Source: Acidobacteriota bacterium
GTDB taxonomy: Bacteria > Acidobacteriota > Terriglobia > Terriglobales > SCQP01
Reading direction: 5' to 3'
Length of the DNA stretch: 64,000 bases
Assembly (NCBI GenBank): GCA_021789895.1
Contig: JAJYIU010000016.1
Span: 1-64,000 of the forward strand
Shown here: in pieces, positions 26,035 through 34,223 of the stretch
Position numbering within the stretch: the stretch's first letter is position 1
Layout of the letters: each line of letters starts with the position of its first letter
Program-made: the position numbers and the translations under genes
The notes under the pieces: generated by a model
What the model was told of the DNA's origin: nothing
What the model saw: the letters and a program-made list of their open reading frames with translations, nothing else
Database searches by the model: none

Positions 26035-26589
26035 ATGGAGGTGATGGCAGGCAAGCCAAGCGAGGGGATTACCACTAAGGATCGAGACCCAGCCAGGGAG
26101 GCAGAGTTGGATACGCAAGAGCAGCGTTCGACGCCGGGCGATGAAGTACTTCGGGGAAAGTTCGGAACACAGGATATTGCTGCTGCCACCCGCATTGCGG
26201 AAAATGTCGCGCGGTTTCTCGAATCGCAGGATTATTTTTTCATCGCGACCAGCAATCGGCAGGGTGAGTGCGATAGCAGCTATCGCGGCCGAGGGAAGGG
26301 GGTCCCTTTAATAAAGATCCTGGATGAAAAAACGATTATTTTCCCCCACTACATGGGCAACGGCACCTTTCGCAGCTTAGGCAATATCCTGGAAAATCCG
26401 CATATCGGAATGCTGTTCATGGACTTCAAGACCGGTCTGCGCCTGCGCGTCAACGGCGATGCGGAAATCAGCGATGATCCGGATTGGCTGGCGATGTTTC
26501 CAGGCAGCGTAGAAACCGTGAAAGTCACCGTCCAGGAGGTTTATAAACAGAATCGGCCTGCGCGACTACCGAATCCAGCGGGAGCGTAG
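26035..26589 (+). CDS. Pyridoxamine 5'-phosphate oxidase-fold protein
   Basis: 184 residues. Residues about 60-165 have the split-barrel flavin-binding fold: ARFLESQDYFFIATSNRQGE, then CDSSYRGRGKG, TIIFPHYMGNGTFRSLGNI and IGMLFMDFKTGLRLRVNGDA. The family binds FMN or F420 and includes many uncharacterised oxidoreductases. The substrate is not clear. The N-terminal 45 residues are charged and not conserved. I start at the ATG at 26035; the ATG at 26044 is also possible. Its stop converges on metE 67 bases away. Confidence 0.83.
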   Translation: MEVMAGKPSEGITTKDRDPAREAELDTQEQRSTPGDEVLRGKFGTQDIAAATRIAENVARFLESQDYFFIATSNRQGECDSSYRGRGKGVPLIKILDEKTIIFPHYMGNGTFRSLGNILENPHIGMLFMDFKTGLRLRVNGDAEISDDPDWLAMFPGSVETVKVTVQEVYKQNRPARLPNPAGA

Positions 26590-26656
26590 GACCGCAGTGG
26601 GGAAAAATCGCGAGCCAGGAGCTGATATTCGGCCAAGCCGATTCCCAATCGTATCT

Positions 26657-28960
26657 TCAAGCGCTGGCCGCCAGATTCGCCGGTATTCTCAGGGCGGCGC
26701 GGCACCGTTCCGCCCGCGCCTGGCGCACGGCGCGCATCATGTTGCGCAGCGCCGGGCGGACTTCTTGCCAGCGGCGGGTCTTCAAGCCGCAATCCGGGTT
26801 GATCCAGAGCCGTTCGGCAGGCAGGGCGTGCAGCGCCTGGCGGATCAGGGCACGAAATTGCGCCACGGCCGGCACGCGCGGGGAGTGGCTGTCATAGATT
26901 CCCGGCCCCCAGGCCGACTGCTTGCCGGGGGCGGCGAATTGCATGCCCGAGCGCGCCGTCTCGACCGAAATGACATCCGCATCCAGCGCCGCGAGGACGG
27001 GCAGGAAATCGCGCAAGTCGGAGTAGCAGATATGGGTGTGGATCTGGGTCTGATCGCGGACCCCGGCGGTGGCCAGGCGAAAAGCCGCCACCGCCCAGGT
27101 CAAGTATGCCGCACGGTCTGCCTGGCGTAGCGGCAAGCCCTCGCGCAGCGCAGGCTCATCCACCTGGATGACGCGGAGCCCGGCCGATTCCAGATCGGCG
27201 ATCTCGTCCCGCAACGCCAGGGCAAGCTGGAACGCAATCTCGGCGGCCGGCAGGTCGTCGCGAACAAACGACCAGCGCAGCAGGGTGAGCGGGCCGGTAA
27301 GGATGCCCTTGACCGGCTTGGCGGTAAGCGACTGGGCAAAGCGCGCCCAGGCGAGCGCGATGGGCCGGCGCCGCTCGACATCACCGAAGAGGATGGGCGG
27401 CTTCACGCAGCAGGGGCCGAAACTCTGCACCCAGCCTGAGGCGGTGGGAGCAAAGCCCTCCAGCCGCTCCGCAAAATACTCGACCATATCGTTGCGCTCG
27501 AATTCGCCATGCACGAGCACATCCAGGCCGATCGCTTCCTGAAAGCGGATGGCGCGTTCGATTTCGCGGCGTAAAAAAGCTTCATATTTGGCCTGCGAGA
27601 TCCGGCCTGCACGCCAGGCGGCGCGGGCGGCGCGCAAGGGCCGAGTCTGCGGGAAGGAGCCGATGGTGGTCGCCGGGAGACAGGGCAGGGGAATCGCTTT
27701 CGCCTGCAGCGCGCGGCGCGCCGGGTAGGGGCTGGCGCGCCGGCGCATCGCCGGGCGGATGCCGGCCACGCGCGCACGTATGCTATTTTTCCGCATTTCG
27801 GGGGCAATCTGCCGTTGATTGCGCAAGCGGCGGGCTTCCGCCAGGCGGCCGGCGATTTCAAACGAGTTTTTGCCGCCGGCGGCGCGCGCCAGGAGCACCA
27901 GTTCCTCGAGCTTTTGGAAGGCGAAGGCGAGCCAACCGCTCAGGCGCAGATCGAGCGCGGCTTCCCGCCTCAGATCGAGCGGGAGATGCAGCAGCGGACA
28001 AGAGGGCGCGAGTTGCAAACGCTCGTCGCCGCAATACCATTGCGCGACGCGCAACAGATCGAGGGCGCGGTCCAGATCGGCGCGCCAGACATTGCGGCCG
28101 TCCACCAGGCCGAGCGATAGATGCATGCCGGCCGGGACCGAGCGGATGGCAGGCTGCAGTTGCCCGGGATCGCTGACCAGGTCGAGATGTATACCGGCCA
28201 CCGGCAGGCCGCAGGCCAGCCGCAGATTGTCGCGCAGGCCGGCATAATAGGCGGCCAGCATAATTTTGGGGGCGCGGGCGGCAAGGCGGGTGTACGCCAA
28301 CTCGTAAAGTTCGCGTTGGGCAGATTCCAGATCCAGCCCCAGGCAAGGCTCGTCGAACTGCACCCAATCCGCCCCGGCGGCGGCCAGGCGAGCCAACAAT
28401 TGCCCATAGACCGGCGACAGGCGCTCCGCCAACGCCCGCAGGTTTTCGGCCCCGGGGCGCCGCTGGCCCAGCAGCAGGAACGACACCGGACCCAGCAACA
28501 CCGGGCGGGTCTGAAATCCAGCCGACTTAGCCTCTAAAAATTCCCGCACCGGCTTATCGCCGGCCAGGCGGAATTCCATGCCGGGTTCGAACTCGGGAAC
28601 GAGGTAGTGATAATTGGTATCGAACCACTTGGTCATCTGCAGGGGGGCGGCGTGCAGGGCGCCGCGCGCCAGCGCGAAATAATCCGCCGCGTTCAACGGC
28701 TGGTCGCCGCGCCGGAAACGCGAAGGAATGGCGCCGGTCATCACCGCGGTGTCCAGCACATGATCGAAGAGCGAGAAATCGTTCGAGGGCAGCAGTTGAA
28801 TGCCGGCCTCGGCTTGCAATCGCCAGCGCGCCAGGCGCAGCTCGCGGGCGGCATCATGGAGCTGGCGCTCATTCCATTTCCCCGACCAGAAGCGCTCGAC
28901 CGCGAACTTCAACTCGCGCTGCAATCCGATTCGTGGGAAACCCAGGTTGGCGGTAATCAT
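26657..28960 (-). CDS. metE: Cobalamin-independent methionine synthase
   Basis: 767 residues, the normal length of MetE, which transfers a methyl group from 5-methyl-tetrahydropteroyl-polyglutamate to homocysteine. The start NLGFPRIGLQRELKFAVERF is the classic N-terminus. Catalytic zinc ligands are visible in HTHICYSDL (His and Cys, about 660) and NPDCGLKTR (Cys, about 745). The TTIGSFPQTRPLRAARAAW segment opens the C-terminal barrel. No cobalamin or SAM riboswitch is evident in the 87 bases upstream. metK lies about 5 kb away on the other strand. Confidence 0.95.
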   Translation of the reverse strand: MITANLGFPRIGLQRELKFAVERFWSGKWNERQLHDAARELRLARWRLQAEAGIQLLPSNDFSLFDHVLDTAVMTGAIPSRFRRGDQPLNAADYFALARGALHAAPLQMTKWFDTNYHYLVPEFEPGMEFRLAGDKPVREFLEAKSAGFQTRPVLLGPVSFLLLGQRRPGAENLRALAERLSPVYGQLLARLAAAGADWVQFDEPCLGLDLESAQRELYELAYTRLAARAPKIMLAAYYAGLRDNLRLACGLPVAGIHLDLVSDPGQLQPAIRSVPAGMHLSLGLVDGRNVWRADLDRALDLLRVAQWYCGDERLQLAPSCPLLHLPLDLRREAALDLRLSGWLAFAFQKLEELVLLARAAGGKNSFEIAGRLAEARRLRNQRQIAPEMRKNSIRARVAGIRPAMRRRASPYPARRALQAKAIPLPCLPATTIGSFPQTRPLRAARAAWRAGRISQAKYEAFLRREIERAIRFQEAIGLDVLVHGEFERNDMVEYFAERLEGFAPTASGWVQSFGPCCVKPPILFGDVERRRPIALAWARFAQSLTAKPVKGILTGPLTLLRWSFVRDDLPAAEIAFQLALALRDEIADLESAGLRVIQVDEPALREGLPLRQADRAAYLTWAVAAFRLATAGVRDQTQIHTHICYSDLRDFLPVLAALDADVISVETARSGMQFAAPGKQSAWGPGIYDSHSPRVPAVAQFRALIRQALHALPAERLWINPDCGLKTRRWQEVRPALRNMMRAVRQARAERCRAALRIPANLAASA

Positions 28961-29047
28961 GCAATTCCTTGTGTGCTGGAGCCAGCTTTCGGCAAAAGCG
29001 GGCGCGGCGCAATGGAACGAGCGTACCCCGGCCCGGAATAAAAATAT

Positions 29048-29767
29048 TCAACGGGCAACGGGCTGCGCTTCCGCGATCCGCCAGCGCGCCCGTTGCAGCA
29101 CCTGGCGGAACATCGCAGGCGTCAATTTTCCGGTTTGGGTATTGTGCTGGCTCGGATGATAAGAACAGACCAGGCGGGGAAGCGGGTCGGGCAAGCGGTA
29201 ATCGGCGCCGTGTGCGAAGGGCATGCGGGAGCGGGGCGGCAAGACCGCCAGCCGGCGGGCGATTTGGAGGTAGGCATCGAAAGCGATTTTGCCCAGCACC
29301 AGCACAACTTTCACCCGCGGCAGCAGGGCCAGTTCCCGGCGCAGAAAGGGCAAGCAGCGCCGGATTTCGCGCGGGGTGGGTTTATTTCCAGGCGGCGCCC
29401 AGCGCACCGCCGCAGTGACATAGCAGTTGATCAATTGCAAGCCATCGCGGCGATGGGACGAGGACGGCTGGTTGGCGAAGCCGGCTTTATAGAGGGCGCG
29501 AAACAGGAAGTCGCCCGAGCGATCGCCGGTAAACATCCGGCCGGTACGGTTGCCGCCGTGCGCCGCCGGGGCGAGGCCAATCACCAGCAACTCGGCTTCG
29601 GGGTCGCCGAAACCGGGCACGGCTTTACCCCAATATGTCTGGCTGCGGTACAGGGGCCGCCGGGTGCGGGCGACAGCAAGGCAGTACCGTACCAGACGGG
29701 GACAAGCGTTCGACCGCTCAATCTGCCGCTGCAGCCGCTTGAAAGCGGCGCGGGAACGGGAGATCAT
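29048..29767 (-). CDS. Uracil-DNA glycosylase, family 5 (UDGb)
   Basis: 239 residues. Removes uracil (and in this family also deaminated purines) from DNA. Motif 1 is GLAPAAHGGNRTGRMFTGD (about 65-83), with the family-5 form that lacks the usual Asp/Asn of other UDGs; the C-terminal motif is SYHPSQHNTQTGKLT (about 205). Early Cys (NACPRLVRYC) and internal Cys in the NCYVTAAVRW stretch fit the Fe-S cluster common in the family. The ATG at 29767 overlaps the stop of the preceding DUF488 gene (TGATG), so the two are translationally coupled. Confidence 0.9.
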   Translation of the reverse strand: MISRSRAAFKRLQRQIERSNACPRLVRYCLAVARTRRPLYRSQTYWGKAVPGFGDPEAELLVIGLAPAAHGGNRTGRMFTGDRSGDFLFRALYKAGFANQPSSSHRRDGLQLINCYVTAAVRWAPPGNKPTPREIRRCLPFLRRELALLPRVKVVLVLGKIAFDAYLQIARRLAVLPPRSRMPFAHGADYRLPDPLPRLVCSYHPSQHNTQTGKLTPAMFRQVLQRARWRIAEAQPVAR

Positions 29768-30141
29768 CAGGCCGCCCGTCCGGCGACGGAGGCCAACTTG
29801 CTCTCCAGGTACTGCTTGAGCGCGACGGCGTTATTGTGCGCCTGGTCGCGGGAGCTATAGAGCAAGGTGACATGGGCATGGTGGGCGGCAGCGGACAGGA
29901 TCTGCCAGGCGGCGGGATTGGCGTCCAGCTCGGCAAAATAGCGGTGCTTGAACTCCTCCCAGCGTTTGGGGTCATGCCCGAACCAGCGGCGCAATTGATG
30001 ACTGGGCGCGGCTTCTTTCACCCAGGCGTCCATTTTCAACTCCTGCTTACGAAGGCCGCGCGGCCAGAGCCGCTCCACCAGGAAGCACTTGCCAGGGCCA
30101 GCACAGCCGTTGGTTTCATACACTCTCGCTAGTTTGATCAT
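29767..30141 (-). CDS. DUF488 family protein (YeaO-like)
   Basis: 124 residues, the standard length of the family. Blocks are VERLWPRGLRKQELKMDAWV, LRRWFGHDPKRWEEFKHRYF and VTLLYSSRDQAHNNAVALKQ. Biochemical function is not established. The ATG at 30141 is fixed by AAGGAG upstream; the upstream frame to 30204 runs into the sugar-nucleotide gene. It is coupled to the uracil-DNA glycosylase downstream, which hints at a shared operon but not a shared function. Confidence 0.88.
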   Translation of the reverse strand: MIKLARVYETNGCAGPGKCFLVERLWPRGLRKQELKMDAWVKEAAPSHQLRRWFGHDPKRWEEFKHRYFAELDANPAAWQILSAAAHHAHVTLLYSSRDQAHNNAVALKQYLESKLASVAGRAA

Positions 30142-30194
30142 CTCCGGCTCCTTTCCATTAGAATTCGTAAAGTTTCGCAATCGTTCCAATCCAT

Positions 30195-31223
30195 TCATGC
30201 GCATGGAACCGCCAAAGCCAAGCTCGCATCATCGAACCGATCCGATTCGGATGCAGGCTGCCGGAGGCGGCATGACCTGCCGGCCGCACACTCGCCGCAA
30301 AATGTTTTGAGGCTGGACGGAATCTGCACGCCGGCCGCGGCCAGCGCTCTGAGAAACCGATGCGGATCGCCCAGATCACTCCAGCCGATGTCTCCGAAGT
30401 CGAGCACGAAAAGCGCGCCGGTATTTGCCGGCAGCACCTGGCGCGAAAAATCAGAAACCGGCAGGCTCGAGTACAGGCTGCGAATTTCCGTTTCGGCAGC
30501 GCCGCCGGGACGGAGGAGCAACCGCTCCATGGATTTACAAAAGCCCGGGGATGCCCGGCGCATCATGGCGAGGAAAGCATCGGCCGCGCCCACCATCACG
30601 AAGGTATTCCAGACACAGCCCCGGGCGAAGAGCCGGGCGGCCAATGCCGGAGCCGGTTTTTCCCAAAACCGTTTCACCGCGGCCACACCCAGGGAGTTCC
30701 TGTTGTCCCGATCGGACTCAATCCAGCCGTACTCAGTTTCCGGATACGCGGGTGCGGCGCCCAACAGCACGACAGAACCAGATCCGGATTCGGCGAAGGC
30801 AAACGCAGCTTCGAGTGCAGCCGCGAAGGCCTGAGGATCCGCGAAATAATGATCCGATGGAAGCAGGGCCACGATGGCGCGCGGGTCGAGCCGGGACACC
30901 CGCAACAAACTCCAGAGAATGGCCGGCAGCGTACCGCGATTCGAGGGTTGCACGACCTTGCGGACCGGCGGCACCGGATGCAGGGCTGCCGTATAGAACG
31001 CCGCGTGCGCCCGGGTCAAGGCGAATACCACGCGATCGGCCGCGATCGTTCCTGAGATCCGGTCCAGGGTCTGCGCCAGCAAGGTTTTTCCGCCCAGCAG
31101 CGGACAGAATTGCTTCGGGCGATTATCGCCACAAGCGAGACGGGTCAGCGGTTTCAGGCGAACCCCATCGCCACCGGCAAGAATTACACCCCAGCGGTGA
31201 TCATATTGGGAAAGCGCCGGCAT
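30195..31223 (-). CDS. Mannose-1-phosphate guanylyltransferase-type nucleotidyltransferase
   Basis: 342 residues. VILAGGDGVRLKPLTR (near 12) is a variant of the GGxGTRLxPLS nucleotide-binding loop, and NRPKQFCPLLGGKTLLAQTL is the signature that distinguishes mannose-1-phosphate guanylyltransferases. DHYFADPQAF, PETEYGWIE and VKRFWEKP complete the active site region. The product would be GDP-mannose for polysaccharide synthesis. The last 45 residues are Cys/Arg-rich and not conserved. The ATG at 31223 is chosen because the domain begins ten residues later; ATG 31259 is possible. Confidence 0.85.
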   Translation of the reverse strand: MPALSQYDHRWGVILAGGDGVRLKPLTRLACGDNRPKQFCPLLGGKTLLAQTLDRISGTIAADRVVFALTRAHAAFYTAALHPVPPVRKVVQPSNRGTLPAILWSLLRVSRLDPRAIVALLPSDHYFADPQAFAAALEAAFAFAESGSGSVVLLGAAPAYPETEYGWIESDRDNRNSLGVAAVKRFWEKPAPALAARLFARGCVWNTFVMVGAADAFLAMMRRASPGFCKSMERLLLRPGGAAETEIRSLYSSLPVSDFSRQVLPANTGALFVLDFGDIGWSDLGDPHRFLRALAAAGVQIPSSLKTFCGECAAGRSCRLRQPASESDRFDDASLALAVPCA

Positions 31224-31434
31224 TCGTATTTTTCGGCCCCCATGCCCTCCGAGCCACATATTGTGGAGTATCAAACTTGAAAGGCAATGGAAGGGCTATC
31301 CCGCGGCATGAAACAGAAATACTCCATTTGGAAAATAGCTTTTACCAAGGCGCAGTATGCGCGTTCCATCACCGGGAACAGATCAAAGCGCCTAACCTGA
31401 TTTTTTCGGACCGCAAAACAGGGAGGATTTTTAA

Positions 31435-31839
31435 ATGCCTACACTTCAGAGCATGGCTCAAGCCAACCCACCCGTTCCAGTCCTCATGCCGGAGCGCGCC
31501 ACGGAAATCGAACTGAGCGCCGAAATCGAGGAGCTGCGGGACCACGCCGAATGGAAGGAGGGCGTGGCCCGCAAAACACTATTGCAGCACCCCGGCTTTC
31601 AAATTACGCTGCGGATGATGCGGGCGCAGGCCTGCATTCCCAAGCACAGCAATCCCGGCCGGGTCAGCGTGCAACCGCTTTTCGGCAAGCTGCGCATGCG
31701 AGCCAACGGGCAAAACTTCGATTTGACTCCAGGAAAGCTGCTGGTGCTGGACCAGTCGGTGCAGCATGACGTGGAAGCGCTGGAGGACAGCGCATTCCTG
31801 CTGACGGTGTCCGAGCCGGTTGACGCCCGGCAGGATTGA
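31435..31839 (+). CDS. Cupin-domain protein
   Basis: 134 residues with one small beta-barrel. Conserved-looking parts are ARKTLLQHPGFQITLRMM, then ACIPKHSNPGRVSVQPLFGK and PGKLLVLDQSVQHDVEALED, which match the two cupin motifs (motif 1 HxNPxxxxVxPLxG; motif 2 PGxxxxLxxxxxHxVEA). Metal binding by the His residues is plausible, but substrate is unknown. GGGAGG lies eight bases before the ATG. The gene is followed 108 bases later by the TGA-containing rhodanese gene on the same strand. Confidence 0.8.
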   Translation: MPTLQSMAQANPPVPVLMPERATEIELSAEIEELRDHAEWKEGVARKTLLQHPGFQITLRMMRAQACIPKHSNPGRVSVQPLFGKLRMRANGQNFDLTPGKLLVLDQSVQHDVEALEDSAFLLTVSEPVDARQD

Positions 31840-31947
31840 AGCCGGAGCCGTGCTGCGGTGGAGGAAGGGCCGGACTCGGGCGCGATGATCCGCATCGCCG
31901 GCGGATCAGCGGCAAGCGCGACGAGGGCCGGTAAAAGGAGATGTTTC

Positions 31948-32301
31948 ATGACAGCGCAGAAACCTACACCGGTTGCAAGAATCAGCATTAACGAGGCGCA
32001 AGAGCTTAGCAGACGGCCGATTTTCGTGGATGCGCGCAGCGCCACGGCGTTGCGCAGAAATCCGCTGCAAGTGCCCGGAGCCATGCATGCGCCGCTCCAG
32101 GACCTGGCGAAATCGGCAAAGCGGCTGCCGCACGGGCGAGTCCTGGTAACGTACTGCACTTGAAGCGGCGAGAAGGCCAGCGCCCGGGTGGCGCGGGAAC
32201 TGCAGGCACTTGGATTTCGGGAAGTGTACGCTTTGCGGGGCGGCTTCAAGGCCTGGCAACGCGCGGGTATGCCGGTCGAAGCGGTAGACGGCCAGCGATG
32301 A
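31948..32301 (+). CDS. Rhodanese-domain protein with in-frame TGA at the catalytic position (candidate selenoprotein)
   Basis: Reading through TGA at 32161-32163 gives one complete 117-residue rhodanese domain. Residues 1-71 end VLVTYCT; after the TGA comes SGEKASARVARELQALGF and then VYALRGGFKAWQRAGMP, the normal end of the fold. In Cys-containing relatives the residue six before the SAR of this helix is the catalytic Cys (as in YC-x-CPNEA-x-SAR), which places the TGA exactly at the catalytic site (U72). Codon use and frame are continuous across it, there is no second lesion, and the ATG follows AAAGGAG. A hairpin with a G-rich loop sits at 32177-32197. Alternative: recent TGC-to-TGA mutation, that is, a pseudogene. 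Sec-containing rhodaneses are known from metagenomic surveys as I recall. Confidence 0.68.
32177..32197 (+). promoter_or_regulatory. Candidate bacterial SECIS-like hairpin
   Basis: GCGCC (32180-32184) and GGCGC (32190-32194) form a 5-bp stem with loop CGGGT; CC at 32177-32178 and GG at 32196-32197 extend it past one A-G mismatch. The loop begins 21 bases after the TGA and has a G at its second position, matching the general spacing and loop rules for bacterial SECIS elements. GC-rich coding sequence makes chance hairpins common, so this is supporting evidence only. Confidence 0.4.
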
Positions 32302-32826
32302 TGGCAAGCAGCAACAGCTCAAACTTGTACCCGATTCGCATACGTAGCGGAAGTTTTGTTGCGTAAAAGGAAATTGATTTCACCTTTGGCTTTCAAGGAC
32401 CGGCGGGGCCGTTTGATTCGAGCTTGGGATTTCAAGCAATTGAGCAATCTCGGTAATTGCATTCCTGATGAGGGTTGCCCTGAATGCGCCCAATCTGCGT
32501 GCACGCTGATCACCTGAAGCCGCGGTTGCAACGATCCGCCGGGCGCACGGGAAGAGGAAGTAATGCCGAACTTCGTACCGGCAAGAAATACCTTGCCCAT
32601 CGCGATGCAGCCGGTTACGGCCGTGCAGAGCGTGTACCCCGCTTTGGTGGAAACGCCCTAGGCGGCAACGATTTACGGAGCCGCAGCCACGCGCTGCGTG
32701 GGTAGCCGCTCTCGGGCAGAAATGCTGTCCGACTCGGCCGTTATGATTATGGTCAGCGCGCAAGTGCGCGCGGCGGCCGGACAAATTCATACTATGCGGC
32801 GAGAGCAGCAGTTCTGGAGAATGAGC
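32302..32826. other. Gene-free 525-base region, possibly decayed
   Basis: No intact gene on either strand. A plus-strand frame starting at 32563 with a fair Shine-Dalgarno ends at a TAG after about 32 codons, and minus-strand frames around 32380-32600 read into one another across stops, as in a decayed gene, but I recognise no family. A CCACGCGCTGCGTGGG-like palindrome lies near 32688. Confidence 0.4.
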
Positions 32827-33228
32827 ATGGAAATCAAACGATGCGGCGCACGGCCTTCCGGAAAAGGGACGGAGGAATATTTCACGGGAGCGGTCCGGGT
32901 GGATCCACTCTTTGAGGCGCCCGAGCCCGCCCGGGCGCGCGGCGCGAGCGTCACATTTGAACCCGGCGCGCGGACCGCGTGGCACACTCATCCGCTCGGG
33001 CAGACGCTGATTGTCACTTTCGGCGCCGGCAGGGTGCAGCGATGGGGCGGTCCGGTGGAAGAAATACGGCCTGGCGACGTGGTCTGGTTCGAGCCGCAGG
33101 AAAAGCATTGGCACGGCGCGAGCCCGACGGCGGCCATGACGCACATCGCCATTCAGGAAGCGCTCAACGGGAAGGTGGTTGACTGGCTGGAAAAGGTCAG
33201 CGACGAGGATTATCCAGGCCGTAAATAA
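32827..33228 (+). CDS. Cupin hydroxynitrile-lyase-like protein
   Basis: 133 residues. From memory it is strikingly similar to the manganese-dependent cupin hydroxynitrile lyase of Granulicella tundricola. The stretch [20 protein letters not shown] is nearly identical, and the metal ligands fall at the same positions: His53, His55, Gln59 and His94, with His96 beside them (EKHWHGASP). That enzyme makes or cleaves cyanohydrins in vitro; the natural role is unknown, and related carboxymuconolactone-type cupins may simply handle other small carbonyl compounds. The ATG at 32827 has GGAGA six bases upstream and gives the same N-terminus (MEIKR-G). Confidence 0.85.
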   Translation: MEIKRCGARPSGKGTEEYFTGAVRVDPLFEAPEPARARGASVTFEPGARTAWHTHPLGQTLIVTFGAGRVQRWGGPVEEIRPGDVVWFEPQEKHWHGASPTAAMTHIAIQEALNGKVVDWLEKVSDEDYPGRK

Positions 33229-33414
33229 CCAAGAAGGCCCGATGGCGATGCGGGACGCGACGATTGCGGCCCACTTCCGGGCAGGGCGCGGCGAGGCGGG
33301 AAAGGATTTCCGCCCTTTATTTTGCACGGTCTCAACGCGGTTCTAACTATATGCAGGGCGTCTATAATAAGACATTGCGCCGCGGAAGACTGCGGAATTA
33401 CCGGAGATTAAACG

Positions 33415-34041
33415 ATGCGTTTCTTACCATCGAGATCGTGGGGCCGGCTGGCGCTGATCGCGGCCGGACTGGTTGGCGCCGGCATATTAGTTTTCAGCCT
33501 GGGCACCCGCTCCTACAGCGCCGCGGCGGTGGCCGCGCCACGCGTCAAAACCGCGGCACCCGCTGCCGCGACGCCCTCCACTACCGCCGCGTCAGCCGCC
33601 GAGGCCATGCCGAGGATGGCGATGCCGGACATGCCGGGGATGGCGATGCCGGCTAGCAGCGCGCCGCATGCCGGCCCCGCCTGGGCGACGCCGGCGTATC
33701 ACAGCCATGCGCCGCGCGGGCCGCTGCCGGCCACCCTGCCACCGTCGCAGTTCACCGATCCGCGCGTACAGGCGATCTACGCCATGGCGGCCAAGATCGA
33801 GAAGGTGCTCTACCAACAGCCCTGTTATTGCCGCTGCGACCGCGAACTGGGGCACACCAGCCTGCTCTCCTGCTATATCGGCACGCACGCCTCTATCTGC
33901 CAGGTCTGCCTGATGGAAGCCGCATTCGCCTACCATGAAACGCAGCGGGGGCGCACTCCGGCGCAGATTCGCCGCGAGATCATGCAAGGCGCCTGGCGGA
34001 AGATCAATTTGGAGCAGGTCATCGCGCGCTATGCCCATTGA
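33415..34041 (+). CDS. Exported PCYCGC-motif protein (PCYCRC variant)
   Basis: 208 residues: an N-terminal hydrophobic anchor (about 10-30), an Ala/Met/Pro-rich low-complexity region (about 35-110, with repeated MAMPDMPGM-like text that could bind copper), and a Cys-rich domain. The domain has PCYCRC (Cys137, 139, 141), SCYIGTHASICQVC (Cys153, 162, 165) and a C-terminal helical part ending in the 'IRREI' type segment. This arrangement is the PCYCGC-motif family of unknown function, often near metal or redox genes. The metal-binding look is my inference. It starts at 33415 and is followed by metK 183 bases later. Confidence 0.82.
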   Translation: MRFLPSRSWGRLALIAAGLVGAGILVFSLGTRSYSAAAVAAPRVKTAAPAAATPSTTAASAAEAMPRMAMPDMPGMAMPASSAPHAGPAWATPAYHSHAPRGPLPATLPPSQFTDPRVQAIYAMAAKIEKVLYQQPCYCRCDRELGHTSLLSCYIGTHASICQVCLMEAAFAYHETQRGRTPAQIRREIMQGAWRKINLEQVIARYAH

Positions 34042-34223
34042 AGCGGGAGGCGTGAAGCCGCGGTAAAAAACCAGGGTTGAAACGTCGCGAAGCGGGGTTG
34101 AAGCGCCGCGGCGCATTTTTAGCTTGGAGCGGCCCGCTACCGGCTTTATCCTGGAAAAGGTATATTCATCCACTGCCAACCTTCAGCGGCTGGAGAACTT
34201 CTGAATCAAGCAAACGCACTACT

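Noticed and set aside
32161-32163. The rhodanese TGA as a plain pseudogene stop
   Set aside because: I rank it below selenocysteine because the TGA falls on the catalytic codon, the frame is intact afterwards to a natural end, and no other damage is seen. It is not excluded and depends on the presence of Sec genes.
34042-34223. A SAM riboswitch before metK
   Set aside because: The leader has GC hairpins but I could not match any conserved SAM riboswitch core with its typical helices, and metE has none either.
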